Below, piece by piece: positions 23,901 through 34,712 of a stretch of DNA of 64,000 nt. The translations under genes were made by a program, and so were the position numbers. The notes beneath the pieces are model-generated. The model searched no databases, was not told where the DNA came from, and was given only the letters and a program-made list of their open reading frames with translations. Source of the stretch: Mytilus trossulus (taxonomy: Eukaryota; Mollusca; Bivalvia; Mytilida; Mytilidae); contig NC_086373.1 in assembly GCF_036588685.1 (NCBI RefSeq), positions 56,985,164 through 57,049,163 of the forward strand, in the 5' to 3' direction. Within the stretch, counting starts at the first letter, position 1. The number at the start of each line of letters is the position of its first letter.

Positions 23901-25400
23901 GAATTGTCAGTCGCAGTTAAATATATACATGTATGTACATGTAATATTAGCAAATCTAGAACAAACTAAGTAATTATTTACAGCTTGTCTTGCAGTCTGC
24001 TCCACTGCTAAACATCTTTAGTATTTAGGTGTCAACAGCCTAATTTATATACAATGTATATACTAGTATAGAATGTATTGTAATCTTCATCCTGGGGTAT
24101 TCTAGAAGTTGCCCAATTTATGAGTATCGTACGCTGTATGTTTAGGTGCTGTTTGTTATTTTAGGCTGGTGCTTTATGAGGAATTTTGCTTTGCATAAAT
24201 GATTGGCCCTACTGGTTGCTGGGCAACAGTTGATTTCAAATTATGGTTGTTATTTATTATGGCATTGGAAATTATAGTACAGGTTGAATTTCAGTAACTT
24301 TAGCATGAACGCTGGGACGATTTGAATTGTTATGCTTATAATTATGAGGGTATCTAGATGTTGTTTTAAAAGCACTTGTTTGTGTTTTGTTTTTTGTGTA
24401 ACACAGGTCATCCTTTATAACTTTTGGATGTCCTAACAGGTAATTTTAACCAGGTTTACCTTGTTTAATCTAGGCCTTGTGATATCCAAGTTCAAATCAC
24501 CTTGTCCTTTAATGTAATAAAGCTGTCCTTTCATTGATTTTGAAGGATTATAAAATCAATAAATGGGTTGGAGATCCAATACTGACACTAAAAAATACAG
24601 GGTTTTCCAGAAGAATTATTATTTTTCTTGATTTATTATGCTTTAAATTGTAATCATATTACTATGTAGCATATACTTCCATGTAGCTATTTGCCATACA
24701 GAATTGTAAGAGATTTCTAATGTTTGATGTTTTAATAGTAGAATCCTCAATAGTAAGTATGTTTTTGTAGCAGACTGATATCCTCCAGATGGGGTTGACT
24801 TAGGTCTAGGCATGGAAATGTTTTTTGTGGTGGCATATTTGTCGCATGTTAAACGTTAACTCAGAATATACATGTATAATGAAACTGTAAGGATCCAACA
24901 TAATTTTAATAAACTTGTAGTGGTATTGACACAGGTAGTTCTACAGTGGGTCTTTGCCAATGAGATGTAGAACATGACCAGATGGAGTGAAATTCATCAT
25001 TCTTAAGTAAGGATGGTCGCAATTTAGACCAATGCAAACTGGACTGGTGCTGCTATAGAATTTACAACTATTTATTGCCTTTATAATAAGCTGTTGGGTT
25101 GCTACATAAAATATTATGATTCGATCAGATCAGAACTTTTTCACTGGATGTTTTTCACTTGTCACTCTTAACCTGCTTATGAAATGAATTCTTAAACATC
25201 TTTATATTATTGGTTGATATACTATAATATACTATATTTTATGATATATATACAAATACAATCAACTATTTTATGGTTTGCTGTAGTTTTGGTAAGTATT
25301 TTTATCTGTGTAGGTAAATATGTTTTGAACAGTTGTTCACAAAACTTCATCTAGATTATTTAACATATATTATGTACCAGTTGTACTCTAAATAAAAATA
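23901..25400. other. AT-rich non-coding DNA, nothing recognised
   Basis: No coding, RNA or repeat structure was recognised across these 1.5 kb. Confidence 0.4.
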
Positions 25401-25570
25401 TCTATTTATCTATCTAGACATTATCATATATATGGACCAAGTTGTACGTTCAGTAAACCATCTATCTATCTATATATGTACCAAGTTTGTACGTTAAATA
25501 ATATCCATCTATCTATCTAGATTATTTAATATATATATGTACCAAGTTGTACGTTAAATAAAATATCTAC
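25400..25570 (+). repeat. ATCT microsatellite and short tandem units
   Basis: Clusters of ATCTATCTATCT alternate with the phrase TATGTACCAAGTTGTACGTT, which occurs about four times. Confidence 0.75.
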
Positions 25571-25667
25571 CTATCTGAGTTATAATATCTCATATCTGGT
25601 TCACAGCTTTGCAGCGAACCGCCCTTTTTATGGCGGTTGACAGAGTCTCTGTTTTCCTCCGTCAATG

Positions 25668-26058
25668 TGGCAGAATTCGCTGCATAGAATCTTAATGTTA
25701 ACTACGAAATTTTAGGTTTTTGGATAATACAGACTACACTTGTGTATCCCACAGTGTTTTCTAAATTTTAAGCACCAGTGTATCCCACGTACATTTCATA
25801 TTTATCTATCTTCACATATATCTATCTATCTACCTGGTTGCCATATTATCTTCGGGTAACCGACCATAGATCTATCTACATATACATGGTCTATGGTCTA
25901 TCAATCTATCTACAACATATCTTAGTATCTATCTACAACTTATCTATCTACATGTATATATATTATATATTATATGAATCTATCATATTATGAATAAAAG
26001 CTGTGGCCAGATATCGCCAAACCATATATGTATTTTGTTTTAATGGCACCATCTGAGA
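25668..26058 (+). repeat. Direct duplication, copy 1 (391 bp)
   Basis: Nearly identical to 26414-26804 at a constant offset of 746 bp. It begins GGCAGAATTCGCTGCATAG and ends GGCACCATCTGAGAT. Contains TCTATCTA-rich sequence, which produces the repeated YLSIFTYIYL open frame in both copies; that frame is not a gene. Confidence 0.9.
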
Positions 26059-26059
26059 T

Positions 26060-26240
26060 GATGGAATTTAAGTTAATAGACTTAAATTCAGTTATCGCCG
26101 GGGCCACTCACGGATTGTGTTTCATGTTTTAGATTTATCCGACATGAGTGACGTTATATTCTGTGACGTCATTTATTCCTTTTAAGAATTTCATCGCAGC
26201 AAGCAAGATGTTTAAATTTTGTAAGCGGTAAACTTGAAAA
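26060..26240 (+). repeat. 180-bp repeat, uninterrupted copy (empty site)
   Basis: Matches 15949-16069 joined to 17850-17905 and lacks the 1.8-kb element found between those. The junction reads TTCCTTTTAAGAATTTC. Confidence 0.9.
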
Positions 26241-26413
26241 TCGCCCTCCCACTCCTTTTTATTGAACAAGATACTGCTCTTTTGTATTTATTTTTCAGGT
26301 TTTGTCGGTGATAGTGGTGATGCAGATTTGACTGATGATGTTAACTCGTTTGCTGTTGAGAAAAGTGACTTTTATTTTTGAACTTTGAGCATCATAAATA
26401 TATTTCCGTAAAT

Positions 26414-26804
26414 GGCGGAATTCGCTGCATAGAATCTTAATGTTAACTATGAAATTTTAGGTTTTTGGATAATACAGACTACACTTGTGTATCCCACAGT
26501 GTTTTCTAAATTTTAAGCACCAGTGTATCCCACGGTGCTTTTCATATTTATCTATCTTCACATATATCTATCTATCTACCTGGTTGCCATATTATCTTCA
26601 GGTAACCGACCATAGATCTATCTACATATACATGGTCTATGGTCTATCTATCTATCTACAACATATCTTAGTATCTATCTACAACTTATCTATCTACATG
26701 TATATATATTATATATTATATGAATCTATCATATTATGAATAAAAGCTGTGGCCAGATATCGCCAAACCATATATGTATTTTGTTTTAATGGCACCATCT
26801 GAGA
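26414..26804 (+). repeat. Direct duplication, copy 2 (391 bp)
   Basis: Second copy of 25668-26058, with only scattered differences (for example CACGTACATTT against CACGGTGCTTT). Confidence 0.9.
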
Positions 26805-26820
26805 TAATTACCTATAAACA

Positions 26821-26946
26821 GAATAATAGGTAGTTTCGTTTTTGATACTGACTATATCATGTGGAATATTTCAACTCGCCCTAACGGACTCGTCTAGATA
26901 TTCCACATGATATAGTCAATATCAAAAACGAAACTACCTATTATTC
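26821..26946. repeat. Fold-back element, 49-bp arms
   Basis: The left arm 26821-26869 (GAATAATAGGTAGTTTCG...) pairs with 26898-26946 with a single mismatch. The loop is 28 bp (TTCAACTCGCC...CGTCTAG). It begins 17 bp after the second 391-bp duplicate. No coding capacity. Confidence 0.9.
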
Positions 26947-26989
26947 TATATATATCCCAACTATATGACGTCGTTCCACACTGTCCTTC

Positions 26990-27450
26990 TAACGAATTTT
27001 GCAACTGGTGCTTAATTGTCGTCAAGAGTCACATCAATGATTTTCATTGGGGAAAAAAATAGTTTTGCTTATCCAAATTTAATTATATGGCAGTCCCTCC
27101 AACATTTATCGCTTTATTTATTTTTTTAACAATGATTCGACTCACCGAGTATGGATGACTTATCACGTATCTTATATATGAATTTGATCACGAAAACTTA
27201 CCTTGTTCACGGATCCATAAAATGAGGTCATGGTCAGATGAAAACTGTATGACGGGCATGAGGGCATTGAAAGGTATGCACATACTTAGTATAAAGTTCA
27301 TTTTACTCATAATGAGACTAAATTGACATTACAACCAATCTGAACTTTTTTTTAATTAGTCACTGAACCTTAAAAATGGTCCAGGAAAATGGACATATCA
27401 CAGACGGAAACTTCATAACATAAGGCATTTATATACAAAATATGAAGCAT
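26990..27450 (+). repeat. Segment homologous to 37085-37470
   Basis: Shared landmarks in order: GATTTTCATT, AATTATATGGCA, TACCTTGTTC..GGATCCAT, AAATGAGGTCATGGTCAGAT, ATATCACAGAC(A/G)GAAACTTCAT. It starts a block related to the one on the other side of ATP-grasp copy B. Confidence 0.7.
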
Positions 27451-27479
27451 CCGATTTTCCACCTTCTAAAATGTAAATA

Positions 27480-27590
27480 GATATAGGAAGATGTGGTGTG
27501 AGTGTCAATGAGACAACTCTCTATCCAAATAACAATTTATAAAATTAAACCATTATAGGTCAATGTACGGCCTTCAACATGGAGCCTTGA
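27480..27590 (+). repeat. Fragment of the GTGTCAATGAGACAACTCT repeat joined to a reverse transcriptase
   Basis: GAAGATGTGGTGTGAGTG through GGCCTTCAACATGGAGCCTT belongs to the family at 2120-2935; the coding frame of the retroelement begins directly after GCCTT. Confidence 0.7.
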
Positions 27591-28920
27591 CAAAGCCCCA
27601 AATAACATCGTTTTTATCTGTAAAAGTCATTACATTAATTGCTTGATAAACGAATTAGGTATAGACAACTCACTTGGAAACCCAACATATACCCTCACGA
27701 CACTTACCAAAGAGGAAATCCTGGATAATCATAGGTCTGTTCTTTGTTCCTTTGGTATTTCAACCAAAGATGAAGAACTGGATCTTCCATCACTGTATTG
27801 GATACCTAAACTACATAAGTGTCCTTACAAACAACAGTATATTGCTGGGTCTTCCAAGTGCTCTACGAAACCCCTTTCTAAATTATTAACATCCATTTTA
27901 TCAGCAAGCAAAGACGGGCTTCAAAGTTATTGTGAAACTGCCTATTCTAGAGGTGGCGTGAATCAGATGTGGATACTTAAAAATTCCAAAGATCTTTTAG
28001 AGTACATACAATCTAACTCTCTTTCATCTTGTAACAGTATTAAAACATTTGACTTTTCTACTCTTTACACAAGTATTCCACATTCCAAACTAAAAGAAAA
28101 ATTAAAAGAGTTGGTATAACTTTGCTTCATAAAAAAGAATGGCCAACGTAGATACAAGTATCTTGTCTTAGGGAGGGATAAATCATACTTTGTAAAGAAC
28201 CATTCTGATTCAAACAAAAAATACTCTGAAACTGATATTATCAAGATGCTTGATTTCTTGATTGACAACATATTTGTTACGTTCGGAGGACGTGTTTTTC
28301 AACAGACTGTCGGCATCCCAATGGGAACAAACTGTGCCCCTCTACTTGCTGACTTGTTTCTTTATTATTATGAGGCTGACTTCATGCAGGAACTTCTTAG
28401 GAATAAAGATAAGAAGTTAGCAATATCCTTTAACTCTACTTTCCGCTATATAGATGACGTTCTTTCACTAAACAATTCAAAATTTGGTGACTATGTGGAT
28501 CGCATCTATCCCATCGAATTGGAGATAAAGGATACTACAGATACAGTTAAGTCGGCTTCATATCTTGACTTACATCTAGAAATTGACAAAGAGGGTCGGT
28601 TGAAGACAAAACTTTACGACAAAAGAGATGATTTCAGCTTTCCAATTGTGAACTTTCCATTTCTAAGTAGCAACATTCCAGCAGCACCTGCATACGGGGT
28701 ATATATCTCCCAATTGATACGATATTCCCGTGCTTGCATTTCCTATCATGATTTTCTTGATAGAGGGTTACTGCTCACAAGGAAGCTATTAAACCAAGAG
28801 TTCCAAATGGTGAAGTTGAAATCATCCCTTCGTAAATTTTACGGACGCCATCACGAGTTGGTTGACCGTTATGGAATAACCGTTTCACAAATGATATCGG
28901 ATATGTTCCTTACGTCGTAA
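27589..28920 (+). pseudogene. Penelope-like reverse transcriptase, 5'-truncated, one in-frame stop
   Basis: One reading frame (GAC AAA GCC at 27589) runs to TAA at 28918-28920, broken only by TAA at 28117-28119. Both sides of the break are in the same frame, so a single nonsense change explains it. Visible reverse-transcriptase motifs are LYWIPKLHK with SSKCSTKPLSKLL in the fingers, the first catalytic aspartate in FDFSTLYTSIP, GIPMGTNCAPLLADL, the YIDD catalytic pair (RYIDDVL) and YLDLHLEI in the palm. The 5' end is missing and starts inside the fingers, as after incomplete reverse transcription. No GIY-YIG endonuclease follows. The tail beyond the stop contains ACGACGGGTGCCGCATG and runs to about 29200. 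The family call comes from motif resemblance; it is a cellular retroelement, not a virus. Probably inactive. Confidence 0.8.
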
Positions 28921-29200
28921 CTACAATCCCCTTCCCTTTCATGAATTTGACCTACCGAATTAGACTATTTACCGGATTTGTAATCGCATAAGCAACACGA
29001 CGGGTGCCGCATGTGGAGCAGGATCTGCTTACCCTTCCGGAGCACCTGAGATCACCCCTAGTTTTTGGTGGGGTTCGTGTTGTTTATTCTTTAGTTTTTC
29101 TGTTTGTCTTTTTCATTTTTAGCCATGGCGTTGTCAGTTTGTTTTAGATTTACGAGTTTGACTGTCCCTTTGGTGTCTTTCGTCCCTCTTTTGTAAGTGG
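28921..29200 (+). repeat. 3' tail of the Penelope-like element
   Basis: GCAACACGACGGGTGCC, GGAGCACCTGAGATCACCC, GCCATGGCGTTGTCAGTTTG and CGAGTTTGACTGTCCC recur in reverse at 37640-37935, and the last part again at 40425-40530 (reverse). This defines a conserved 3' untranslated tail. Confidence 0.75.
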
Positions 29201-30029
29201 TAAGTTGACGCATCCGGATCAATATCCCTATATATCGAAATTTCTGTGACGGAAGTTGTAGGCTGGACAAAATTTGAAATATTTCCGCCATATTAGCTGA
29301 TTTGAAGATATTGTATTGCTGATATTTTGTTGTTGATGGATTTTCTCCCTATCTGTCATAGTTAATGAGATAATGGCAGGGGAAAATATCCTTTAAAAAA
29401 GTCTTCAAATGTTTCATTTCGAATTTTTATAGATCTTGTTTTCTCAATCAATAATATATATAATAACTGATATCACAAAGATATGTCTCCCTTTTTTGTA
29501 ATTTCGATAAAGCAAATGTTGAAAATAGAAAAGCAACACTTTAACATGCAAGTTTTGGAAATATTCAAGGTCCATGAACCATGACTAAAGGTACATGACT
29601 AAAAAATCTCCATGGAAAAGTGATGTGCGAATGCTAATACAACTGCATACCAAATACCATTGAATTATCATAAGTAGTTCCCTTTAAACAAATCTTAACA
29701 CAAACTAATACAAGTAAACTGAGACAATTTCATCAGAGTCAATAGACAATGACCGAGGGGGCGGGGCCAAATAGTCTCCATGGAAAATAGATATGTCGAC
29801 GCTCATACAACTGCATACAAATTATAATTAACTTACCACTAGTGGTTCCACCCTAACTGACATAATCACAAACTAGTACATGATATCTATGCAAACAATT
29901 CAAAATCTAAAGATCATGACTGAGGGGAGTGCCCAAAAAAAGCTCTATAGAAATGAGATGTGCCAAAACTAATACATCTGTATACCAAATATCTTTGACT
30001 TACCACTAGTGGTTAACCATAAACTATAT

Positions 30030-31580
30030 CTTATCACAAACTAATACATTATTGACGCCTCCGACGACAGAAACAGCATACATATATGTGTCGATTTTTG
30101 ACTCCGTTCAAGCGAGACAAAAAGGGGTGCTTCAACAATAAAAGTTGGGTAACTGTGTACTGACATACTTTTGTATCGATAGAATAATTGATAATGCAGG
30201 TAACTGGTTGAGAGTTGAGAGATTGGAAACCTAATAAATGACCCACATGATATACAACATTCACATGTATTTTTATTTCACAATTGGTTATTAAGAGGAA
30301 AATATTTGGTGAGTCACACTTCATACTCTTGACGAACATTACAATTTATACGAAAGAATAATTTCAATACATGATGACAAGGATTTGTATAGTACCGGTA
30401 TATAAACCATAGGTAGTGATCAAAATAGTTGAATGAAATATGGAAAACAGATCATTGTCACTTAAAAAAAATAATAAAGCGATTCTGTTAGAGGGACTTT
30501 GCCTTGTAATTAAATTTCGATATGCAAAAGCATGTTGGTTATTTTTAAAAGAAAATCAATATTGTATCCCTGAACCATTTGACATGTAAATAACAGTTGC
30601 AAAATTCATTAGAAGAAATTTGTAGACAGACGCCATTTAGTTGAGATATAACAGGTGAATATAGTCTACTGATCTATAAAAATATAATAGGTTTATAAGT
30701 AAGTCATGCTTGCTCAATATGGATATTTTAAATATTTTTTTGTAAGATACGGTCTATTAAGATTCAACATGTCATAAATCGCAGCGTTAAATATTCAGCA
30801 TTAATATTAAACGCTGCGATTTATGACAAGTAAAAACTTAATAAGGTTCTTTTCAGTGTTCCTTATAAATTTGACCTTTCCACAAAATGAATGTGAAAAT
30901 AAAGTTTGCGTGGTACGATTATCAATAAAAAGACAAATAACAAAAGACCAAAAAGCTTATACCAGAGACATATAATGCATATATGTCTCTGCTTATACAT
31001 ATATTATATAATCGCTATTCTGTGCATTTTTCCTTTGATTTTTTGGTGATAACTATTCATATAAGGCTTCTCGCTTGAGATGGAAAATTATAGGTAGAAA
31101 CTAAGGAGGTAGAAAATAATCATTTTTGTTTGTTGATCCTTTATAGCTGATCATACTTTTTCTGTTTACAGTTTTGTGTCTAAAACACAAACAAGAGTGT
31201 ACACGCTGAAATGTCTCGCCTTCTTTACTAACCATTAACGTGATTAATATCATGTTGATAGTCCTAACTATAAAGCTTTACTACAACAATCACATCAATT
31301 TAACATGATCCATGAAAATGATTCAAGGTTAGATAAACCAAACTAGAAATACATGTACACCTGGTTTACAACATCTAATCATTCCATACACCAAATATGC
31401 TTAAAATGTAGTTGACCTATTGCACATCGAAGAACAAACTTAATCAGGAAAACTTAAAATTGATCAAAAACCATGAAATTGAGGTCATAGTCAGATAGTA
31501 ACAGACAAATACACCTTACTCATAATATGAAAGAAACATTACAAAATTTTAATCTTCTTTTTCAAGTATCTGTAGTCACG
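30030..31580 (+). repeat. Segment homologous to 38350-40010
   Basis: Near-identical runs include ACAATTTATACGAAAGAATA, ATTTCAATACATGATGACAA, AGTACCGGTATATAAACCAT, ATGGAAAACAGATCATTGTC, AAGTCATGCTTGCTCAATAT and the minisatellite end GCTGAAATGTCTCGCC. With the segment at 26990 it forms one block of about 4.6 kb that recurs, shorter, downstream of ATP-grasp copy B. No gene. Confidence 0.8.
30771..30827. repeat. Perfect-arm hairpin
   Basis: GTCATAAATCGCAGCGTT pairs with AACGCTGCGATTTATGAC across an AT-rich loop that contains CATTAATATTA. Eroded relatives are at 36875-36925, 39305-39340 and 33640-33700. Confidence 0.8.
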
Positions 31581-31593
31581 GAACCATTAAAAT

Positions 31594-31690
31594 GAGATTG
31601 AACCTGGTTTCATAGCACTAAACCTCTCAGTTGTACGACAGTCGCACCAAATTCCATTAAATTGACAACGATGCGTGAACAAAACAAACA
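31594..31690 (+). repeat. Interspersed repeat fragment (partner of 563-655)
   Basis: TTGAACCTGGTTTCATAGCA through GATGCGTGAACAAAACAAAC parallels the fragment near the left end of the window. Confidence 0.55.
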
Positions 31691-31699
31691 ATATATTTG

Positions 31700-33450
31700 T
31701 AAATTAATATCATGAAAAAATCTAACTTTGTGAACAGAAAACAGCACCGAGTTAATAAAGAGATGAATCAATCGAAGATGATAATATCAACATTTATGCA
31801 AAATATGCAAAAATTGATAAAATTCATGTTTGAAGCGCATTCACTCCTAGAATAGGTCAGTTGCATATTACCGTCATGGTGAATGATTTGCTTATCTTAT
31901 TTTGTTCGGCATTTTTACTATTTTTTTTAAAATGTTTCGATCTGCTGTCGTTTTCGCAAATAGATTATTACAATAAAAAATCAGCCTTAAAAGATTGGGA
32001 CTTCTATGAGAAACCAAATGACGGCTTTCTTAACTTGTTTGTTGATCATTTTTTATGTTTACTGTGAGTTTCTCTCTACTTTCCTACATTTTCCAGAAAT
32101 AAAATAAACCAGAAATATGTTTACCAAAGAACCATGACAGACAGTCGTGTAAAAATTACAATCAATCTATGCAATAAATATATTTGATCTGTTGCTTATA
32201 GTATTTTACATGTTTAAGGAAACAAACTTAGACATGTAGTCGCAATCTCGACAAAAATGGAAACATCAAGGGAAATAACTATAAGGAGTCAGTTGACTAG
32301 TTCGGCCATGCTATCTGATTGGCAGATTTTATAGTGCTGATATTTTTTGTGGTTTTGAGGTCTTCCAATGTTTTTCAGCCATTTTGCATTTTTACAGATT
32401 TTGTGTTTCGGATTATTTTTTACATGTTTCATGTAAACAGTTTCTACCTGTTTTTGTAGTTTTCGAGATACTAACATTTATTATACTTTTAAATACGAGG
32501 GAGATAATCTTTTAAATGTCATCCTCTCGTGCGGAACAAACATCGATAATTCAAAATACAATGCATTGCATTTACATCAATGATTCTAAATACAAATTAA
32601 AAGTTTTACGTTTAAAATTGATCGTCACTTTAAATTAAAAAAAAACAAACTTTGAGCTTCACTTTTGTAATTTTTGTACAACTGCAACGCATTGCTTCAT
32701 AGATCATTTCTTTTGATTTAAGTTTAAATAGAAATAAAGATTTTCAGTATAATAAATTAAATAATTCATAGCTGTGAGCGAGATCGAGCAGATTATTACC
32801 CCTGGAAAAAACATTGAAAATCTTGGCATCGCCACGGTTGACAATGTTTTCTCGGGGATTTAATCTGCTATATGTAATTTATAAAAAAAAAAACAATTAT
32901 ATTTAATGCGTTTCGCTCGGTTTTGGTTTGTTACCCCGATTTTGTTTTTTGTCCATGGATTTATGAGTTTTGAACAGCGGTATACTACTGTTGCCTTTAT
33001 TTATGCTATGAAACACCAAACAAATGTAGCCAAGTGATCTTCAAAATTTGGTCATTATAAAATCAGAACAAGAATATCTGATGATCGATGGAAGTGGCCG
33101 TAATTACATGAAAAACGAAACGTTCTCGTTAGCGCGATTTCATCTTTTGAAAGTACAAAGGCGAATACGCAAAATTGGCCACATTCAATGTATTTCTTAA
33201 AAGCATGTGACATATCGAAATCAATTTTTTCACAGAATCTAAGTAGAACTTTTTAATTGATAAAATTATTATACATCAAAGATGATTTCCATATCCCAAA
33301 ATTTCAAAAAGTACATATATATGTATATTCAAAGAGGTGTTTTAACACTATAATTTGTTTAGCTGTTGTAATGACACAATTATGAATGAATAAAAAAAAT
33401 GCTAATGCAGGCTAATCGTTGGGATATTAGAATTTTGTTAATGGCCGAAA
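31700..33450. other. AT-rich non-coding DNA, nothing recognised
   Basis: No coding or RNA signal. A weak inverted pair, GCAGATTATTACCCC with GGGGATTTAATCTGC, lies at 32788-32870. Confidence 0.4.
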
Positions 33451-33454
33451 AAAT

Positions 33455-33585
33455 TTCACACGAAACTTACAGCCGATTACATTGAGTGTGTAGGGAAAGG
33501 TAGAATCTTTTGTTACCTTGATTGTTAGTTAAATCGTGAATTCATTATTATGTCAGATAAACTACCCTCCTATTAGACTAGACAA
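33455..33585 (+). repeat. Segment similar to 10060-10190
   Basis: TTACAGCC(G/T)ATT(A/G)CATTGAGTGTGTAGG(G/T)AAAGGTA with CTACCCTCCT about 90 bp further on is found upstream of both ATP-grasp copies. It may mark the left edge of the gene duplication, or be a dispersed repeat. Confidence 0.55.
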
Positions 33586-34493
33586 GTCTGACAGATAACT
33601 GATATATCTGTCTGTTAGACTAGACTACTTTGAAATATAATACGCTGCGGGTTTTTTTTACAAGTTTTAACGCAGTTAAAATTCAGTATTCCATATACTA
33701 CAAAAATAGGACCTTTCCTATAAATAAATGTGAAAGTTAGAATGTGTTGTACAATTGCCAATAAAAAGACTAACCACAAAACACCAAATACTATATTATC
33801 ATATCATATCATATCAAATACAAAAAGATTAAAGTAAGAATGCGAGGCATACCATTCTCAACCAAGTTATCCAGTGTATGTATGTGTAATCTAGTAACGT
33901 GATCAACGAAAACGATATGACTCTAATTCTCTAATCAAAATGACCCCCCCCAAAAAAATAAAAAAAATAAAAAATAATAATAATAATAAAAATAAAATAA
34001 ATTAAAAAATGAATAAATCGAAAAATAATAATAATGATATACTAGTAATACATATCGTCTGATTGTCGGCTAACAACAAGTCTCTAAGCGCTTAATATTT
34101 CCGTACTTTAGAAATATTGGAATGGAACGTCCAACCGAAACATTATTTGACAAAAGGTTATGTCTATGTCAAGCTCAATCTGAGCTGGAAAATCTAATGG
34201 CAAAACAAACCCTTACCTGCAAAAATTAATTAACACTTTGCTAAAAAATTAAAAGTTATTGCGCTCAGCTATTTCTCTAACGTAATAATTCATCCTGTAA
34301 TTTTAATTATTAAGAAAGCTTAGGATGGGTTGCATCCAAGCATACAACGTTTCGATAATCCGTGAGCACACACTTACATTTAAATTACGGTGCATGGTAG
34401 TCTTGCTGCACCAAAGCTATCGTCTGGATACTCGAGACTACCTTTCTGTAACCCGTGCACATACATTAACATCTACATTATGGTCCATTGATG

Positions 34494-34525
34494 TTATAAT
34501 CCTGGTACCTTCGATAACTATTGTA
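34494..34525 (+). repeat. Fragment of the hammerhead-associated repeat
   Basis: TTATAATCCTGGTACCTTCG matches the sequence just downstream of the ribozyme at 56372-56400, but the ribozyme core is absent. It lies just upstream of exon 1 of ATP-grasp copy B. Confidence 0.65.
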
Positions 34526-34556
34526 ACGCGTTAAACTGTTAAATTGGATGTGTTCA

Positions 34557-34712
34557 ATGGCAAATACTAAAGAAGCGACCTTAGGGAATGATTCTATAAC
34601 ATGGAACAGAGAAAATATTGAGCAAATATCCGGAAAAACTGTTCTGGTCATTGGAGCTTCTGGTAAAGACCGCCGATTTGTGTGGAAAACTTTTAAGGAT
34701 TTGAATATTAAG
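34557..34712 (+). CDS. Exon 1 of ATP-grasp copy B
   Basis: Encodes 52 residues from ATG to the donor AAG|GTAAAT, phase 0. It ends KTFKDLNIK. It is too short to stand out as an open frame and is supported by how it continues the fold of exon 2. Confidence 0.75.

Noticed and set aside
25778..26739. Repeated frame with SIFTYIYLSTW
   Set aside because: Translation of ATCT-rich microsatellite in a duplicated segment.
32765..32890. Inverted pair GCAGATTATTACCCC / GGGGATTTAATCTGC as an element
   Set aside because: Short, imperfect and without target duplication or second copy in the window.
33584..33627. Small inverted repeat around AGTCTGACAGATA
   Set aside because: Too short and imperfect to distinguish from chance in AT-rich DNA.
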